Shown here piece after piece: positions 33,982-42,370 of a stretch of 64,000 nucleotides of DNA. The notes under the pieces are model-generated. The model had not been told where the DNA came from. It saw only the letters and a program-made list of their open reading frames with translations, and searched no databases. Made by a program: the position numbers and the translations under genes. This DNA comes from Georgenia sp. EYE_87. GTDB taxonomy: Bacteria > Actinomycetota > Actinomycetes > Actinomycetales > Actinomycetaceae. Location: NCBI RefSeq assembly GCF_023148685.1, contig NZ_JAHXNL010000001.1, positions 682,001-746,000 of the forward strand. Direction: 5' to 3'. Each line of letters starts with the position of its first letter. The stretch's first letter is position 1.

Positions 33982-34956
33982 TCAGAAGAGCGCGACCCTC
34001 GGCACCCGCGGGAAGAGCTCGTCGAGCTCGGCCTCGTCCTCGGGCGTGGGCACCCAGGACGCCGCGCCGGCGTTCTGGCGCACCTGCTCCGGCGTCGTCG
34101 CCCCGGCGATGACGCTGGCGACGGCGGGGCGCGAGGCGAGCCAGGAGAACGCCACCTCCACCTCCGTCAGGCCGCGCTCGCGGGCGAAGCTGCCGAAGCC
34201 CCGGAGCTGGTCGTAGTCGGCGCGCTCGAGCAGCTCCTGGCGCGAGCGCGTCAGCCGACTGCCCGCCGGGGCGGTGCCGCCGCTGTACTTGCCGGTCAGC
34301 AGGCCGTTGGCGAGCGGGAAGTACGGCAGCACGCCGAGTCCGTAGTGCTCGGCGGCCGGCACCACCTCGAGCTCGGCGCGGCGGTCCAGCAGGTTGTAGT
34401 GGTTCTGCGCGGAGACGAACGGGGTCCAGCCGCCCTCCCGTGCCACGTGCGCGGCCTCAGCGATCTGCCAGCCCGCCCGGTTGGAGTGCCCGACGTAGCG
34501 GACCTTCCCGGAGGTCACGAGGGTGTCGAGCGCGGCGAGCGTCTCCTCGACGGGCGTGAGCGGGTCGGGCGTGTGGAACTGGTACAGGTCGATCCAGTCG
34601 GTGCCCAGGCGCCGCAGCGACGCCTCCGCCGCGGTGACGATGTAGCGGCGCGAGCCCCGGGCGCCGAAGTCCGGGCCGTTCGCGCCACGCATGTCCATGC
34701 CGAACTTCGTCGCCACGACCGCCTCGTCGCGCCGGCCGGCGAGCGCGCGCCCGAGCAGCCGCTCGCTCAGGCCGGGCTCCCTGCCGTAGGTGTCGGCCGT
34801 GTCGAAGAGGGTGATGCCGGCGTCGAGGGCGGCGTGGACGACGGCGGTCGCCCCCTCCGCGGACTCCGTCGCCGCACCCGCCCGGCCGAGGTTGTTGCAG
34901 CCGAGGCCGACGACGGAGACGGTCAGGCCGGAACGGCCGAGGCGTGTGTGGTCCAT
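33982..34956 (-). CDS. Aldo/keto reductase (AKR11/12-like)
   Basis: 324 residues. MDHTRLGRSGLTVSVVGLGC is the typical opening of the beta-subunit-like AKRs. Tetrad: Asp and Tyr in LFDTADTYG, Lys in VATKFGMD, His in LYQFHTPDP. The cofactor end is VIAGATTPEQVRQNA. Substrate unknown. TAGGGT lies 6 bases before the ATG, so the gene is probably leaderless. It faces the propeller gene tail to tail. Confidence 0.92.
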   Translation of the reverse strand: MDHTRLGRSGLTVSVVGLGCNNLGRAGAATESAEGATAVVHAALDAGITLFDTADTYGREPGLSERLLGRALAGRRDEAVVATKFGMDMRGANGPDFGARGSRRYIVTAAEASLRRLGTDWIDLYQFHTPDPLTPVEETLAALDTLVTSGKVRYVGHSNRAGWQIAEAAHVAREGGWTPFVSAQNHYNLLDRRAELEVVPAAEHYGLGVLPYFPLANGLLTGKYSGGTAPAGSRLTRSRQELLERADYDQLRGFGSFARERGLTEVEVAFSWLASRPAVASVIAGATTPEQVRQNAGAASWVPTPEDEAELDELFPRVPRVALF

Positions 34957-34962
34957 CCTCCG

Positions 34963-34968
34963 ACCCTA
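34963..34968 (-). promoter_or_regulatory. -10 element of the AKR gene at 33982 (leaderless)
   Basis: Minus-strand TAGGGT ends 6 bases before ATG 34956. The GGAGG that abuts the ATG is too close for normal initiation. Confidence 0.4.
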
Positions 34969-35009
34969 GGAAGAGCACCCGGGGCGGACCAAACAGCGCG
35001 GCGTCCGTC

Positions 35010-35579
35010 TCACCGCGAGGCGAAGAGCTCCGCGAGGCGCGGGTCGGCGAGCTGGTCGACCAGCCACGGGCTGAACGCCCACGGCGCCGCCGTGACGGCC
35101 GCGAGCAGGTCCTCGGGGCGGACCCACCGGTGTTCGGCGACCTCGGTCGGGTCGGGGCGCGGCTCCCCCAGGGCGCGCGCGGTGTGCACCGGGCAGATCT
35201 CGTTCTCGACGATGCCGGAGGCGTCGACCGCGCGGTAGCGGAAGTCGGGGAGGACGACCACGGGCTCGCCGACCGCCACGCCCAGCTCGTGCCGACCGCG
35301 GCGGTGCACCGCGTCCGTCATCGACTCCCCGGGCGCGGGGTGGCCGCAGAACGCGTTGGTCCACACGCCCGGCCAGGTGATCTTGGTCAGGGCACGCCGC
35401 GTGACCAGCACGCGCCCGGCGTCGTCGAAGAGGTGGCAGGAGAACGCGAGGTGGAGCGGGGTGTCGCGGGTGTGCACGAGCGCCTTGTCCGCGGTGCCGA
35501 CGGCGGTGCCGTCCTCCGCGAGCAGCACCACCTCCTCCACGGGCGCCCGTCGCGCCGTCGGCGTGCTCAGGTCGGTCAT
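35010..35579 (-). CDS. idi: Isopentenyl-diphosphate delta-isomerase, type I
   Basis: 189 residues, the usual length. Nudix-like fold with the IDI signature: HLAFSCHLFDDAGRVLVTRR, WPGVWTNAFCGHPAPGES containing the catalytic Cys and metal His, and VENEICPVHTA with the catalytic Glu. It interconverts IPP and DMAPP for isoprenoid synthesis. Its ATG overlaps the stop of the MBL gene by four bases (ATGA), so it is second in that operon. Confidence 0.95.
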   Translation of the reverse strand: MTDLSTPTARRAPVEEVVLLAEDGTAVGTADKALVHTRDTPLHLAFSCHLFDDAGRVLVTRRALTKITWPGVWTNAFCGHPAPGESMTDAVHRRGRHELGVAVGEPVVVLPDFRYRAVDASGIVENEICPVHTARALGEPRPDPTEVAEHRWVRPEDLLAAVTAAPWAFSPWLVDQLADPRLAELFASR

Positions 35580-36373
35580 CGCTGCCCCCGGTCCAGGACG
35601 ATTCGGAGATGGTCGAGCTGGGCCCGCACGCTCATCGTCGCCGCCCGGCGCCGGTCAGCGCCCAGGTGGGTGCCGTACACGGCGGTCACGACCTCGTCGA
35701 CGTCGTCCGCCCCGCCCTCGACCGCCGCCCGGATCTCCTGCAGGCGTTCCAGGCGGTGCTGCTGCAGGCCGGCGAGGACGGCGGCGGGGTCGTCCACGGC
35801 GGGGCCGTGCCCCGGGGCGAGCCGGGAGACGAGCCCCTCGTGCACCGCCGCGGCGAGCCGGTCGAGGCTGTGCAGGTAGTCCGTGAGGTTGCCGTCCGGC
35901 CAGGCGAGCACGCTCGTGCCGCGGCCGAGCACCGTGTCGCCGGTCAGCAGCAGCCCGTCGGCGGGCAGCAGGAAGGACAGGGAGTCGGCGGTGTGACCAG
36001 GGGTGGCCAGCACCTCCACCGACAGGTCCCCCAGGTCCAGCCGCTCACCGTCCGCCAGGGGCGCGTGGCCGCCGCCGCGCACGGGGGCGCCGGTGCGCCC
36101 GGCGATCGCCTCCACCGCGCCGCTGTGGTCGCGGTGGTGGTGGGTGAGCAGGACGAGGCCGACCCGTCCGCCGTCGGCGGTCGCGGCCTCCAGGACGCGC
36201 GTGACGTGGTCGTCGTCGGCCGGGCCGGGGTCGACCACGACCACGTCGCTGCCGCCCGGCTCACGCAGCAGCCAGGTGTTGGTCCCCTCGAGCGTCATGA
36301 CGCCCGGGTTCGGCGCGAGGACGCAGGTGGCCCGCTCGCTCAGCGGTCCCCCCGTCCAGGTCGTGGGGCTCAT
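35576..36373 (-). CDS. MBL-fold metallohydrolase
   Basis: 265 residues. Metal site THHHRDHSG, then ATPGHTADSLSFLL with the second His, TGDTVLGRG with the bridging Asp, and RLAPGHGPAVDDP with the last His. The C-terminal ERLQEIRAAVEGGADDVDEV matches the winged C-terminal region of the LACTB2/glyoxalase-II-like group. Substrate unknown; RNA endonuclease activity is known for LACTB2. Coupled to idi. TACCCT lies 6 bases before the ATG. Confidence 0.9.
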   Translation of the reverse strand: MSPTTWTGGPLSERATCVLAPNPGVMTLEGTNTWLLREPGGSDVVVVDPGPADDDHVTRVLEAATADGGRVGLVLLTHHHRDHSGAVEAIAGRTGAPVRGGGHAPLADGERLDLGDLSVEVLATPGHTADSLSFLLPADGLLLTGDTVLGRGTSVLAWPDGNLTDYLHSLDRLAAAVHEGLVSRLAPGHGPAVDDPAAVLAGLQQHRLERLQEIRAAVEGGADDVDEVVTAVYGTHLGADRRRAATMSVRAQLDHLRIVLDRGQR

Positions 36374-36379
36374 GGCGCC

Positions 36380-36385
36380 AGGGTA
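36380..36385 (-). promoter_or_regulatory. -10 element of the MBL-idi operon (leaderless)
   Basis: Minus-strand TACCCT ends 6 bases before ATG 36373. Confidence 0.4.
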
Positions 36386-36405
36386 TCCGGCGCCGGAAAA
36401 ACTGC

Positions 36406-36434
36406 TGGGCAGCCCGCGGCCGCGCGCGTACCTT
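36406..36434 (+). promoter_or_regulatory. Promoter of the DrrAB-type exporter operon (leaderless)
   Basis: TGGGCA (36406-36411) and TACCTT (36429-36434) are spaced by 17 bases; GTG 36442 lies 7 bases after the -10. No ribosome binding site. Confidence 0.5.
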
Positions 36435-36441
36435 CGACGTT

Positions 36442-37488
36442 GTGAACCACGCCATCCAGGCCCTGGGACTGGCCAAGCGGTACGGGGAGGTCGTCGCCCT
36501 CGACGACGTGAGCCTGGAGGTTCCCGCGGGCAGCGTCCTCGGTCTGCTCGGCCCCAACGGTGCGGGGAAGACCACCTGCATCCGCATTCTCACCACGCTC
36601 CTGCGCCCGGACGCCGGGGAGGCCCGGGTGGCCGGCGCGGACGTCCGGCGGGAGCCGGGGCTCGTGCGGGAGCGGATCGGCGTGTCGGGGCAGTACGCGG
36701 CCGTCGACGAGTACCTGACCGGGTTCGAGAACCTCGACATGATCGGGCAGCTCTACCACCTGGGCCGGCGCCGCTCGCGCGAGCGGGCCCGCGAGCTGCT
36801 CGCCCAGTTCCGGCTCGAGGACGCGGCGGACCGCCCCACCAAGACCTACTCGGGCGGCATGCGTCGTCGTCTCGACCTGGCCGGGGCGCTCGTCGCCGAC
36901 CCGCCGGTGCTCTTCCTCGACGAGCCCACCACCGGGCTGGACCCACGGTCGCGGCTGGACATGTGGGAGGTGATCCAGACCTTGGTGGGGGGCGGCACCA
37001 CGGTGCTGCTGACCACGCAGTACCTGGAGGAGGCCGACCAGCTGGCCGACGACATCCTGGTGATCGACCACGGCCGCACGATCGCCCGCGGCTCGGCCGA
37101 CCAGCTCAAGCGCCAGGTCGGCGGCGAGCGGCTGGAGATCGTGATGACCGACGTCGCCCAGCTCGCCCGGGCGCGCGCGCTGCTCGAGCCGCTGGCCACC
37201 GGTCCGGTGACCCAGGACGAACGGACCCGCCTGCTCGTGCTGCCCACCGCGGGGGGCACCGGACCGCTCGTGGACGCCCTGCACCTCCTCGACGACGCCC
37301 GTCTCTCGGTCGACGACATCGGCGTGCGGCGTCCCACCCTCGACGACGTCTTCCTCGCCCTCACCGGTCACGCGGCCGAGGAGGGGGCGGACGCCGACGG
37401 CGCAGCCTCCGCCCTGATCGCCGGGCAGGACGGCCGGCCGGGCGGGCGGGGGCGCCACGCCCGCGAGACCGCGAGGGAGCCGCTGTGA
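36442..37488 (+). CDS. ABC exporter ATP-binding protein (DrrA-like)
   Basis: 348 residues. Walker A GLLGPNGAGKTT, Q-loop VSGQYAAVDEYLTG, signature YSGGMRRRLDLA, Walker B PVLFLDEPTTGLDP and H-loop-region LLTTQYLEEADQLAD. The GQYAAVDE and TTQYLEEAD forms are typical of the daunorubicin-resistance (DrrA) group. The C-terminal 40 residues are disordered. It ends in a GTGA overlap with the permease. It probably exports a lipid or drug-like compound; substrate unknown. Confidence 0.93.
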   Translation: MNHAIQALGLAKRYGEVVALDDVSLEVPAGSVLGLLGPNGAGKTTCIRILTTLLRPDAGEARVAGADVRREPGLVRERIGVSGQYAAVDEYLTGFENLDMIGQLYHLGRRRSRERARELLAQFRLEDAADRPTKTYSGGMRRRLDLAGALVADPPVLFLDEPTTGLDPRSRLDMWEVIQTLVGGGTTVLLTTQYLEEADQLADDILVIDHGRTIARGSADQLKRQVGGERLEIVMTDVAQLARARALLEPLATGPVTQDERTRLLVLPTAGGTGPLVDALHLLDDARLSVDDIGVRRPTLDDVFLALTGHAAEEGADADGAASALIAGQDGRPGGRGRHARETAREPL

Positions 37489-38297
37489 GCCTGCGCACCG
37501 CCGTCAACGACGGCAGCGTCGTCGCGCGGCGCAACCTCATCAAGATCAAGCGGGTGCCCGACCTGCTCGTCTTCACCACCCTGCAGCCCATCATGTTCGT
37601 GCTGCTCTTCGCGTACGTCTTCGGCGGGGCGATCGACGCCGAGGGCGGCGGCGCGGCGTACCGGGAGTTCCTCATCGCCGGGATCTTCGCCCAGACGGTG
37701 GTCTTCGGGGCCACGATCACGGGGGCCGCGCTGGCGGACGACATCAAGAAGGGCATCATCGACCGGTTCCGGTCGCTGCCGATGTCCGGCTCCGCCGTGC
37801 TCGTGGGACGCACGTTCGCCGACGTCGTCAACAACGTCCTCGTGCTGGTCGTCATGGGACTCACCGGCCTGCTCGTCGGTTGGCGGATCCGCACCTCGGT
37901 GCCCGAGGCGTTGCTGGGCTTCTTCCTGCTGCTGCTCTTCGCCTACGCGATCTCCTGGCTCATGGCGTGGATCGGGATGCTGGTCCCCACCCCGGAGGTC
38001 GTCAACAACGCGGCCTTCATCGTGATCTTCCCGCTCACGTTCGTGGCGAACACCTTCGTCCCTCTCGACTCCCTGCCCGGGCCGCTGAAGACGTTCGCGG
38101 AGTGGAACCCCGTCTCCGCGGTCACGCAGGCCGCGCGGGACAACTTCGGCAACCCCGACCCGAACCCGCTCGCGCCGGAGCCGACGTCCTGGGCGCTGCA
38201 GAACCCCGAGCTCTACACCGTCCTGTGGGCCGGGGTGTTCCTGCTGATCTTCGTCCCGCTCGCCACCTGGCAGTACCGGCGGTCGGCGAGCCGATGA
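37485..38297 (+). CDS. ABC-2 type permease (DrrB-like)
   Basis: 270 residues, GTG start overlapping the ATPase gene by four bases. Six hydrophobic segments with the ABC-2 signature RFRSLPMSGSAVLVGRTFAD, and FVANTFVPLDSLPGPLKTFA followed by NPVSAVTQAARDNFG. With the preceding ATPase it forms a two-gene exporter like DrrAB. It is followed at 36 bases by an acetoacetate-decarboxylase-family gene that may belong to the same unit. Confidence 0.93.
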   Translation: MSLRTAVNDGSVVARRNLIKIKRVPDLLVFTTLQPIMFVLLFAYVFGGAIDAEGGGAAYREFLIAGIFAQTVVFGATITGAALADDIKKGIIDRFRSLPMSGSAVLVGRTFADVVNNVLVLVVMGLTGLLVGWRIRTSVPEALLGFFLLLLFAYAISWLMAWIGMLVPTPEVVNNAAFIVIFPLTFVANTFVPLDSLPGPLKTFAEWNPVSAVTQAARDNFGNPDPNPLAPEPTSWALQNPELYTVLWAGVFLLIFVPLATWQYRRSASR

Positions 38298-38333
38298 GGC
38301 GCGCCCGTGCGGCCGTGGCCGGGTGAGCCGCTG

Positions 38334-39020
38334 GTGTCCTCGGAGCTGCCCCTCGTCCCTGGGGCGCCGGAGTCGGCGCTGCCGTCGGACGTGCAGCTTC
38401 CCGCGGACGTCCCGGCGGCCCCCTGGCGGTGCATCTTCGACGGCGTGATCTGGATGCAGCGCGCAGGTGCGGGCGTGACCGCGCTCCTGCCGGCGCCGTT
38501 GCGGCAGGCGGCCACCCCGCGCCTGCTCATGGGCGCCCACCTGCACTACACCGACACGCCGGTTGGGCCCTACTCGGAGGTGTTCGCCGCGCTCGTCGTC
38601 CGTGCGGGCGTCCGCCCGGCAGCCCACGTGCCGTTCATGGCCGTGGACGACCTCCGCAGCGTCCGCGGCGGGCGGGCGAACTGGGCCCTCCCCAAGACGG
38701 TCGCCCGCTTCACGGGCGACCCGGCGGTCAGCGGAACGCTCGAGGCCGTGGGCCAAGGATGGCGGATCGAGACCCGTGCCCGCGCGCTCGGGCCCGCGCT
38801 CCGGCTCGTCATGGGCCTGCGGCTGGCGCAGGTCCGGCCGGACGGGACCGTCGCGCGCTTCTCGACCACCATCTCGGGCCGGGCCCGGCTCGCGTCCGCG
38901 GCGGTTCGGTCGCGGTCCGACCATCAGCTTCCCGTCTGGATGCCGCCGGGGAGGCACGTGGCCCTGCAGTGGCGGGGCGCCTCGCTCACCGTCACGCCGG
39001 CCGTCCGGCACGCGCCCTGA
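38334..39020 (+). CDS. Acetoacetate decarboxylase family protein
   Basis: 228 residues from GTG 38334, with GGGTGAG upstream; GTG 38307 would add nine residues. The family core is present: GAHLHYTDTPVGPYSEVFAA, then VDDLRSVRGGRANWALPKTV, whose LPK lysine matches the Schiff-base lysine position of the ADC superfamily. Many ADC-like proteins are not decarboxylases, so the reaction is uncertain. It sits downstream of the exporter on the same strand. Confidence 0.8.
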   Translation: MSSELPLVPGAPESALPSDVQLPADVPAAPWRCIFDGVIWMQRAGAGVTALLPAPLRQAATPRLLMGAHLHYTDTPVGPYSEVFAALVVRAGVRPAAHVPFMAVDDLRSVRGGRANWALPKTVARFTGDPAVSGTLEAVGQGWRIETRARALGPALRLVMGLRLAQVRPDGTVARFSTTISGRARLASAAVRSRSDHQLPVWMPPGRHVALQWRGASLTVTPAVRHAP

Positions 39021-39067
39021 GACGGGGACCCGGGGATCGCTCCCCACCACGAGGCCGTCCAGCCCAC

Positions 39068-40714
39068 CTACGCCTCCACCCGGACCTCCACCCGGTGCAG
39101 CCCGGTGGCGCCGTCGGGGGCCGGCGGCCGGCGCTGGCTGGTCTGGACGATGCCTTCGAGCCCGGTGGCCCGCACCTCGAGCGCGTGGTCCCCGGCAGGG
39201 GCGTCCCAGCGGAAGAACCACTGCCGCCAGGTGTCGACGCTGACCAGGTCGCCCAGCTCAGCCGGCTGCCAGTCGCCGTCGTCGACCCGCACCTCGACCT
39301 TGCCGATGCCGGTGTGCTGCGCCCAGGCCACGCCCGCCACGACCACCTCGCCGGCCCGCCGGGTCCGGCCGGGACGGGGGACGTCGATACGCGAGGCGAT
39401 CTTGACCGGTGCCTTCGCAGACCATCCGCGGGTGGTCCAGTAGGCGACGTCGTCGGCGAACCTGGTGACCTTCAGCTCGCTGACCCACTTGGTGGCCGAG
39501 ACGTACCCGTACAGGCCGGGCACCACGAGCCGCACCGGGTAGCCGTGCTCGGGCGGCAGCGGCGCGCCGTTCATCGCGACGGCGAGCAGCGCGTCGCGCT
39601 CGTCGGTGAGCACCTCCAGCGGGGTCGAGGCGGTGAACCCGTCGACGCTGCGCGAGAGCACCATGTCCGCCCCCGGGGCCACGCCCGCCCGGGCCAGGAC
39701 CTCGCGCACCGGCAGGCCGAGCCACAGGGCGTTCCCGACGAGGTCGCCGCCCACGCTGTTCGACACGCAGCACAGCGTCACCCACGCCTCGACGAGGTCC
39801 TCGGCGAGCAGGTCGTCCAGGCTCAGCGTCACCTCCCGCTCGACGAGGCCGTGGACCCTCAGCGTCCAGGTGGCCGGGTCCACCCGCGGGACGACGAAGG
39901 CGGTGTCGATCCGGTAGAAGTCCTCGTTCGGTGTGCGGAAGGGGGCCAGCCCGTCGATCCGCAGGTCTGCCCGGGCGGGCAGCGGGGGCGCGGGGGTCGC
40001 CGGGGCCGGCAGGGCGATCGGCGGCGACGGCGTGCGGACGCCCGCCACCCGGGTCACCGTGGCGCCGGCGAGGGCGACGCCGGCGACCGCACCGGCGCCG
40101 ATCAGCAGACGCCGGCGGTCCAGCGGGCGGGGGCCCGTCGGCCACTCCAGGCCGGTGGGTCCGCGCGCCGCCGAGCCTCCACCCGAGGCCGCCGGGGCGG
40201 GCCCGTGCGCCGCCGTCGCCGACTCCCCCGCCGACGGGACCAGGGCGGGCGGCGCGAGGGCCCCGGCCACCGGGGCCCCGTGCCCCGGCTCCCCCACCCT
40301 CGGGGCCAGGGCGGGCAGCGCGAGCGCCCCGGCCGCCGTGCCCGCCACCACCGGCCACACGGCGCCCCATCCGCCGTCGGGACGGCTCAGGGTCGCGGCC
40401 GCGGCCACGAGGCCGAGCAGGACGAGGACGGCGGACCCGCGCCACCGCACCGTCCGCTCGGCCAGGCCTGCCACCACCGCCAGGGCCCCCAGGACGAGGA
40501 TGATGCCCGCGCCGAGCGCGAGCTTGTCGGCCGTGCCGAACCAGGCGATGGCGAGGTCCTTGAGCCAGGCGGGGGTGCGGTCGATGAACGCCTCGGCGAC
40601 GGCCTCGACGGGCCCTGGCCCGCTGCCGGCAACCCGGACGAGGAGCTCGGCCAGCGCGATGGAGCAGCCCGTGACGACGAGCCCCACGAGCCCCGCACCT
40701 GCGCGGCCGGCCAT
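39068..40714 (-). CDS. Membrane-anchored sulfite-oxidase-family molybdopterin oxidoreductase
   Basis: 548 residues. About four hydrophobic N-terminal segments (7-155), an Ala/Pro/Gly-rich linker (about 155-200), then a further membrane segment with RRRLLIGAGAVAGVALAGAT that resembles a Tat-like signal. The molybdopterin domain follows: FYRIDTAFVVPRVDPATWTL, LCCVSNSVGGDLVGNALW with the Mo-ligating Cys, and HGYPVRLVVPGLYGY. A C-terminal Mo-co dimerisation domain (WAQHTGIGKVEVRVDDG) ends it. It resembles YedY/sulfite-oxidase relatives; substrate unknown. TAGGCT lies 6 bases before the ATG. Confidence 0.9.
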   Translation of the reverse strand: MAGRAGAGLVGLVVTGCSIALAELLVRVAGSGPGPVEAVAEAFIDRTPAWLKDLAIAWFGTADKLALGAGIILVLGALAVVAGLAERTVRWRGSAVLVLLGLVAAAATLSRPDGGWGAVWPVVAGTAAGALALPALAPRVGEPGHGAPVAGALAPPALVPSAGESATAAHGPAPAASGGGSAARGPTGLEWPTGPRPLDRRRLLIGAGAVAGVALAGATVTRVAGVRTPSPPIALPAPATPAPPLPARADLRIDGLAPFRTPNEDFYRIDTAFVVPRVDPATWTLRVHGLVEREVTLSLDDLLAEDLVEAWVTLCCVSNSVGGDLVGNALWLGLPVREVLARAGVAPGADMVLSRSVDGFTASTPLEVLTDERDALLAVAMNGAPLPPEHGYPVRLVVPGLYGYVSATKWVSELKVTRFADDVAYWTTRGWSAKAPVKIASRIDVPRPGRTRRAGEVVVAGVAWAQHTGIGKVEVRVDDGDWQPAELGDLVSVDTWRQWFFRWDAPAGDHALEVRATGLEGIVQTSQRRPPAPDGATGLHRVEVRVEA

Positions 40715-40720
40715 GCCAGA

Positions 40721-40726
40721 AGCCTA
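40721..40726 (-). promoter_or_regulatory. -10 element of the molybdopterin oxidoreductase gene (leaderless)
   Basis: Minus-strand TAGGCT ends 6 bases before ATG 40714. Confidence 0.4.
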
Positions 40727-40788
40727 GTCGCGGCGGGTGCGCGGCGGGTGGCGGGCTCCCGTCCCGCCGCCCGCCGGTCGTGGTGCGG

Positions 40789-42042
40789 TCAGTGCGCGAT
40801 GACCCGCTCGGCGTCGTGGGTGACGCCGAAGTGGCGCCAGATCCCGGCGAGCATCAGCGCCGAGACGACGGCGCAGGCGCCGAAGAGCAGGAAGTTCGAC
40901 CCGACGCCGAGCCCGGCCGCCAGGAGCAGGCCGCCGACCTGGGGCGCGAGGACGGCTCCGATGCGGCCCATGCCCAGGGCGAAGCCGAGGGCGGTGCCGC
41001 GCAGGTGCGCCGGGTAGTAGGTGGCGACGGCCGCGATGATCAGCGCCTGAGTACCGTGCGTGCCCACCCCGGCGAGCACGAGGATGACGTAGACCGCCCA
41101 CACCGGCGGGGTGGTCAGCAGCGCGAGCAGGGCGACGCCGGCGAGGCCGGCCGCCACCACGCCGGTCGGGACGGTGCCGTACCGGTCGCCGGCCCAGGCG
41201 GTCACCACGGATCCGGCGACGGCGCCCAGGTTGAGGGCGAGGGCGAAGGTCAGCGCGGAGCCCAGGTCGTAGCCGGCGATCTCCATGAGGTTCGGCAGCC
41301 AGGTGCCCAGCCCGTACCAGGCCATGAGGGTGACGACGGTGGCGCCGGCGAAGAGGACGGTGATGAACAGGAAGGGCGGGCGCAGCAGCGTGCCGAAGCC
41401 GGGGCGGTGCTCGTGGTCGACGTGCGTGCTGCGGTCGTGGTCGGCCGGGATGACCTTCCAGGCGACGGGGACAAGGATCACCAGGGCGACGAGCGCGAAC
41501 GCGAACATCGGCCGCCAGCCCCACGCGGGGATCACCGGGATGCCGACCACCGCCGCGATCGACCCGCCGATCGGCACACCGGACATCATCAGCGTGGCGA
41601 CCGTTGCACGCCACCGCTGAGGCACGAGGTCCGCGGCCAGCGCGTTGGCGCTGGGCACCAGACCGCCGAGGCCGAGACCCGCCAAGAAGCGCAGCGCCCC
41701 GAAGGTGACGGGGTCCGGCGCCACCGCGCACAGCACGGTGAAGACCGAGAGGACGACGGCGGAGCCGATGATCGTCAGCTTCCTGCCGAAGTGGTCGGCG
41801 AGCCGGCCGGCGCCGAGCGCTCCGAGCATCATCCCGAGGAAGGCGACCGACCCGAGGGTTCCGGCCGCGGCGGAGTCCAGCGACCACTCCTCGCGGAGCC
41901 GGGCCTGGACGGTGCCGTAGACGATGAGGTCGTAGCCGTCGAAGACGACGAAGAGCCACGCCACCACGACGGCGGCGAGCGAGGTACGTGCCGCGGTCCG
42001 GGTGCCGCCGGCGGACCGGGTGGTTTCGGGCGCCAGTGCCAT
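40789..42042 (-). CDS. MFS aromatic acid:H+ symporter (PcaK/BenK/GenK type)
   Basis: 417 residues, ATG 42042 preceded by GAAGGA. Twelve transmembrane segments. The AAHS motif is VVFDGYDLIVYGTVQARL, with the TM1 Asp pair, and GAGRLADHFGRKL in loop 2-3. Such transporters bring in 4-hydroxybenzoate, benzoate, gentisate or 3-hydroxybenzoate. Its position after the gentisate genes on the same strand argues for uptake of 3-hydroxybenzoate or gentisate, like NagT/GenK in Corynebacterium. It is separated from nagL by 328 bases and a strong hairpin, so it may have its own promoter. Confidence 0.9.
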   Translation of the reverse strand: MALAPETTRSAGGTRTAARTSLAAVVVAWLFVVFDGYDLIVYGTVQARLREEWSLDSAAAGTLGSVAFLGMMLGALGAGRLADHFGRKLTIIGSAVVLSVFTVLCAVAPDPVTFGALRFLAGLGLGGLVPSANALAADLVPQRWRATVATLMMSGVPIGGSIAAVVGIPVIPAWGWRPMFAFALVALVILVPVAWKVIPADHDRSTHVDHEHRPGFGTLLRPPFLFITVLFAGATVVTLMAWYGLGTWLPNLMEIAGYDLGSALTFALALNLGAVAGSVVTAWAGDRYGTVPTGVVAAGLAGVALLALLTTPPVWAVYVILVLAGVGTHGTQALIIAAVATYYPAHLRGTALGFALGMGRIGAVLAPQVGGLLLAAGLGVGSNFLLFGACAVVSALMLAGIWRHFGVTHDAERVIAH

Positions 42043-42370
42043 GAGAGTCCTTCGGTCTGGCCGACGTCGGGCGCCGGCGGTGCTGCTGCAGGGGCGCCGG
42101 CCACCGCTCCCGTCGAGGGAGGTGGGGCGCTGGGTGGAGGAGAGGAACCGGTCCGCCATGTCGGACCAGGCTTCGGGGCGCCCGGCCTGGTGCGGCGGGC
42201 GTCGATGGCGGCGCCAGGCAGGCGCCGCGCCCTGGGGTCGACGGCCATGTCCGTCAGGACACGTGGCAGTCGCTCACGAAGGTCGCTCACGAAGGTCGCG
42301 CAGGGTGTCGCGGGGACCGGAGGGCGCGGGCGGTACGGCGGCCCGTCCGTGACGGGCCGCCGTGGTCCGG
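42043..42370. other. Leader/intergenic region between nagL and the MFS gene
   Basis: 328 bases on the operon strand. It holds the 13-base perfect hairpin at 42335-42363 and a 13-base tandem repeat (GTCGCTCACGAAG at 42269-42281 and 42282-42294). No gene was seen; promoter elements for the MFS gene are not clear. Confidence 0.5.
42335..42363 (-). terminator. 13-base perfect hairpin after nagL
   Basis: ACGGCGGCCCGTC (42335-42347) and GACGGGCCGCCGT (42351-42363) pair perfectly around a three-base loop, starting 7 bases after the nagL stop. There is no U tract, so it may stall polymerase or stabilise the mRNA end. Confidence 0.6.
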
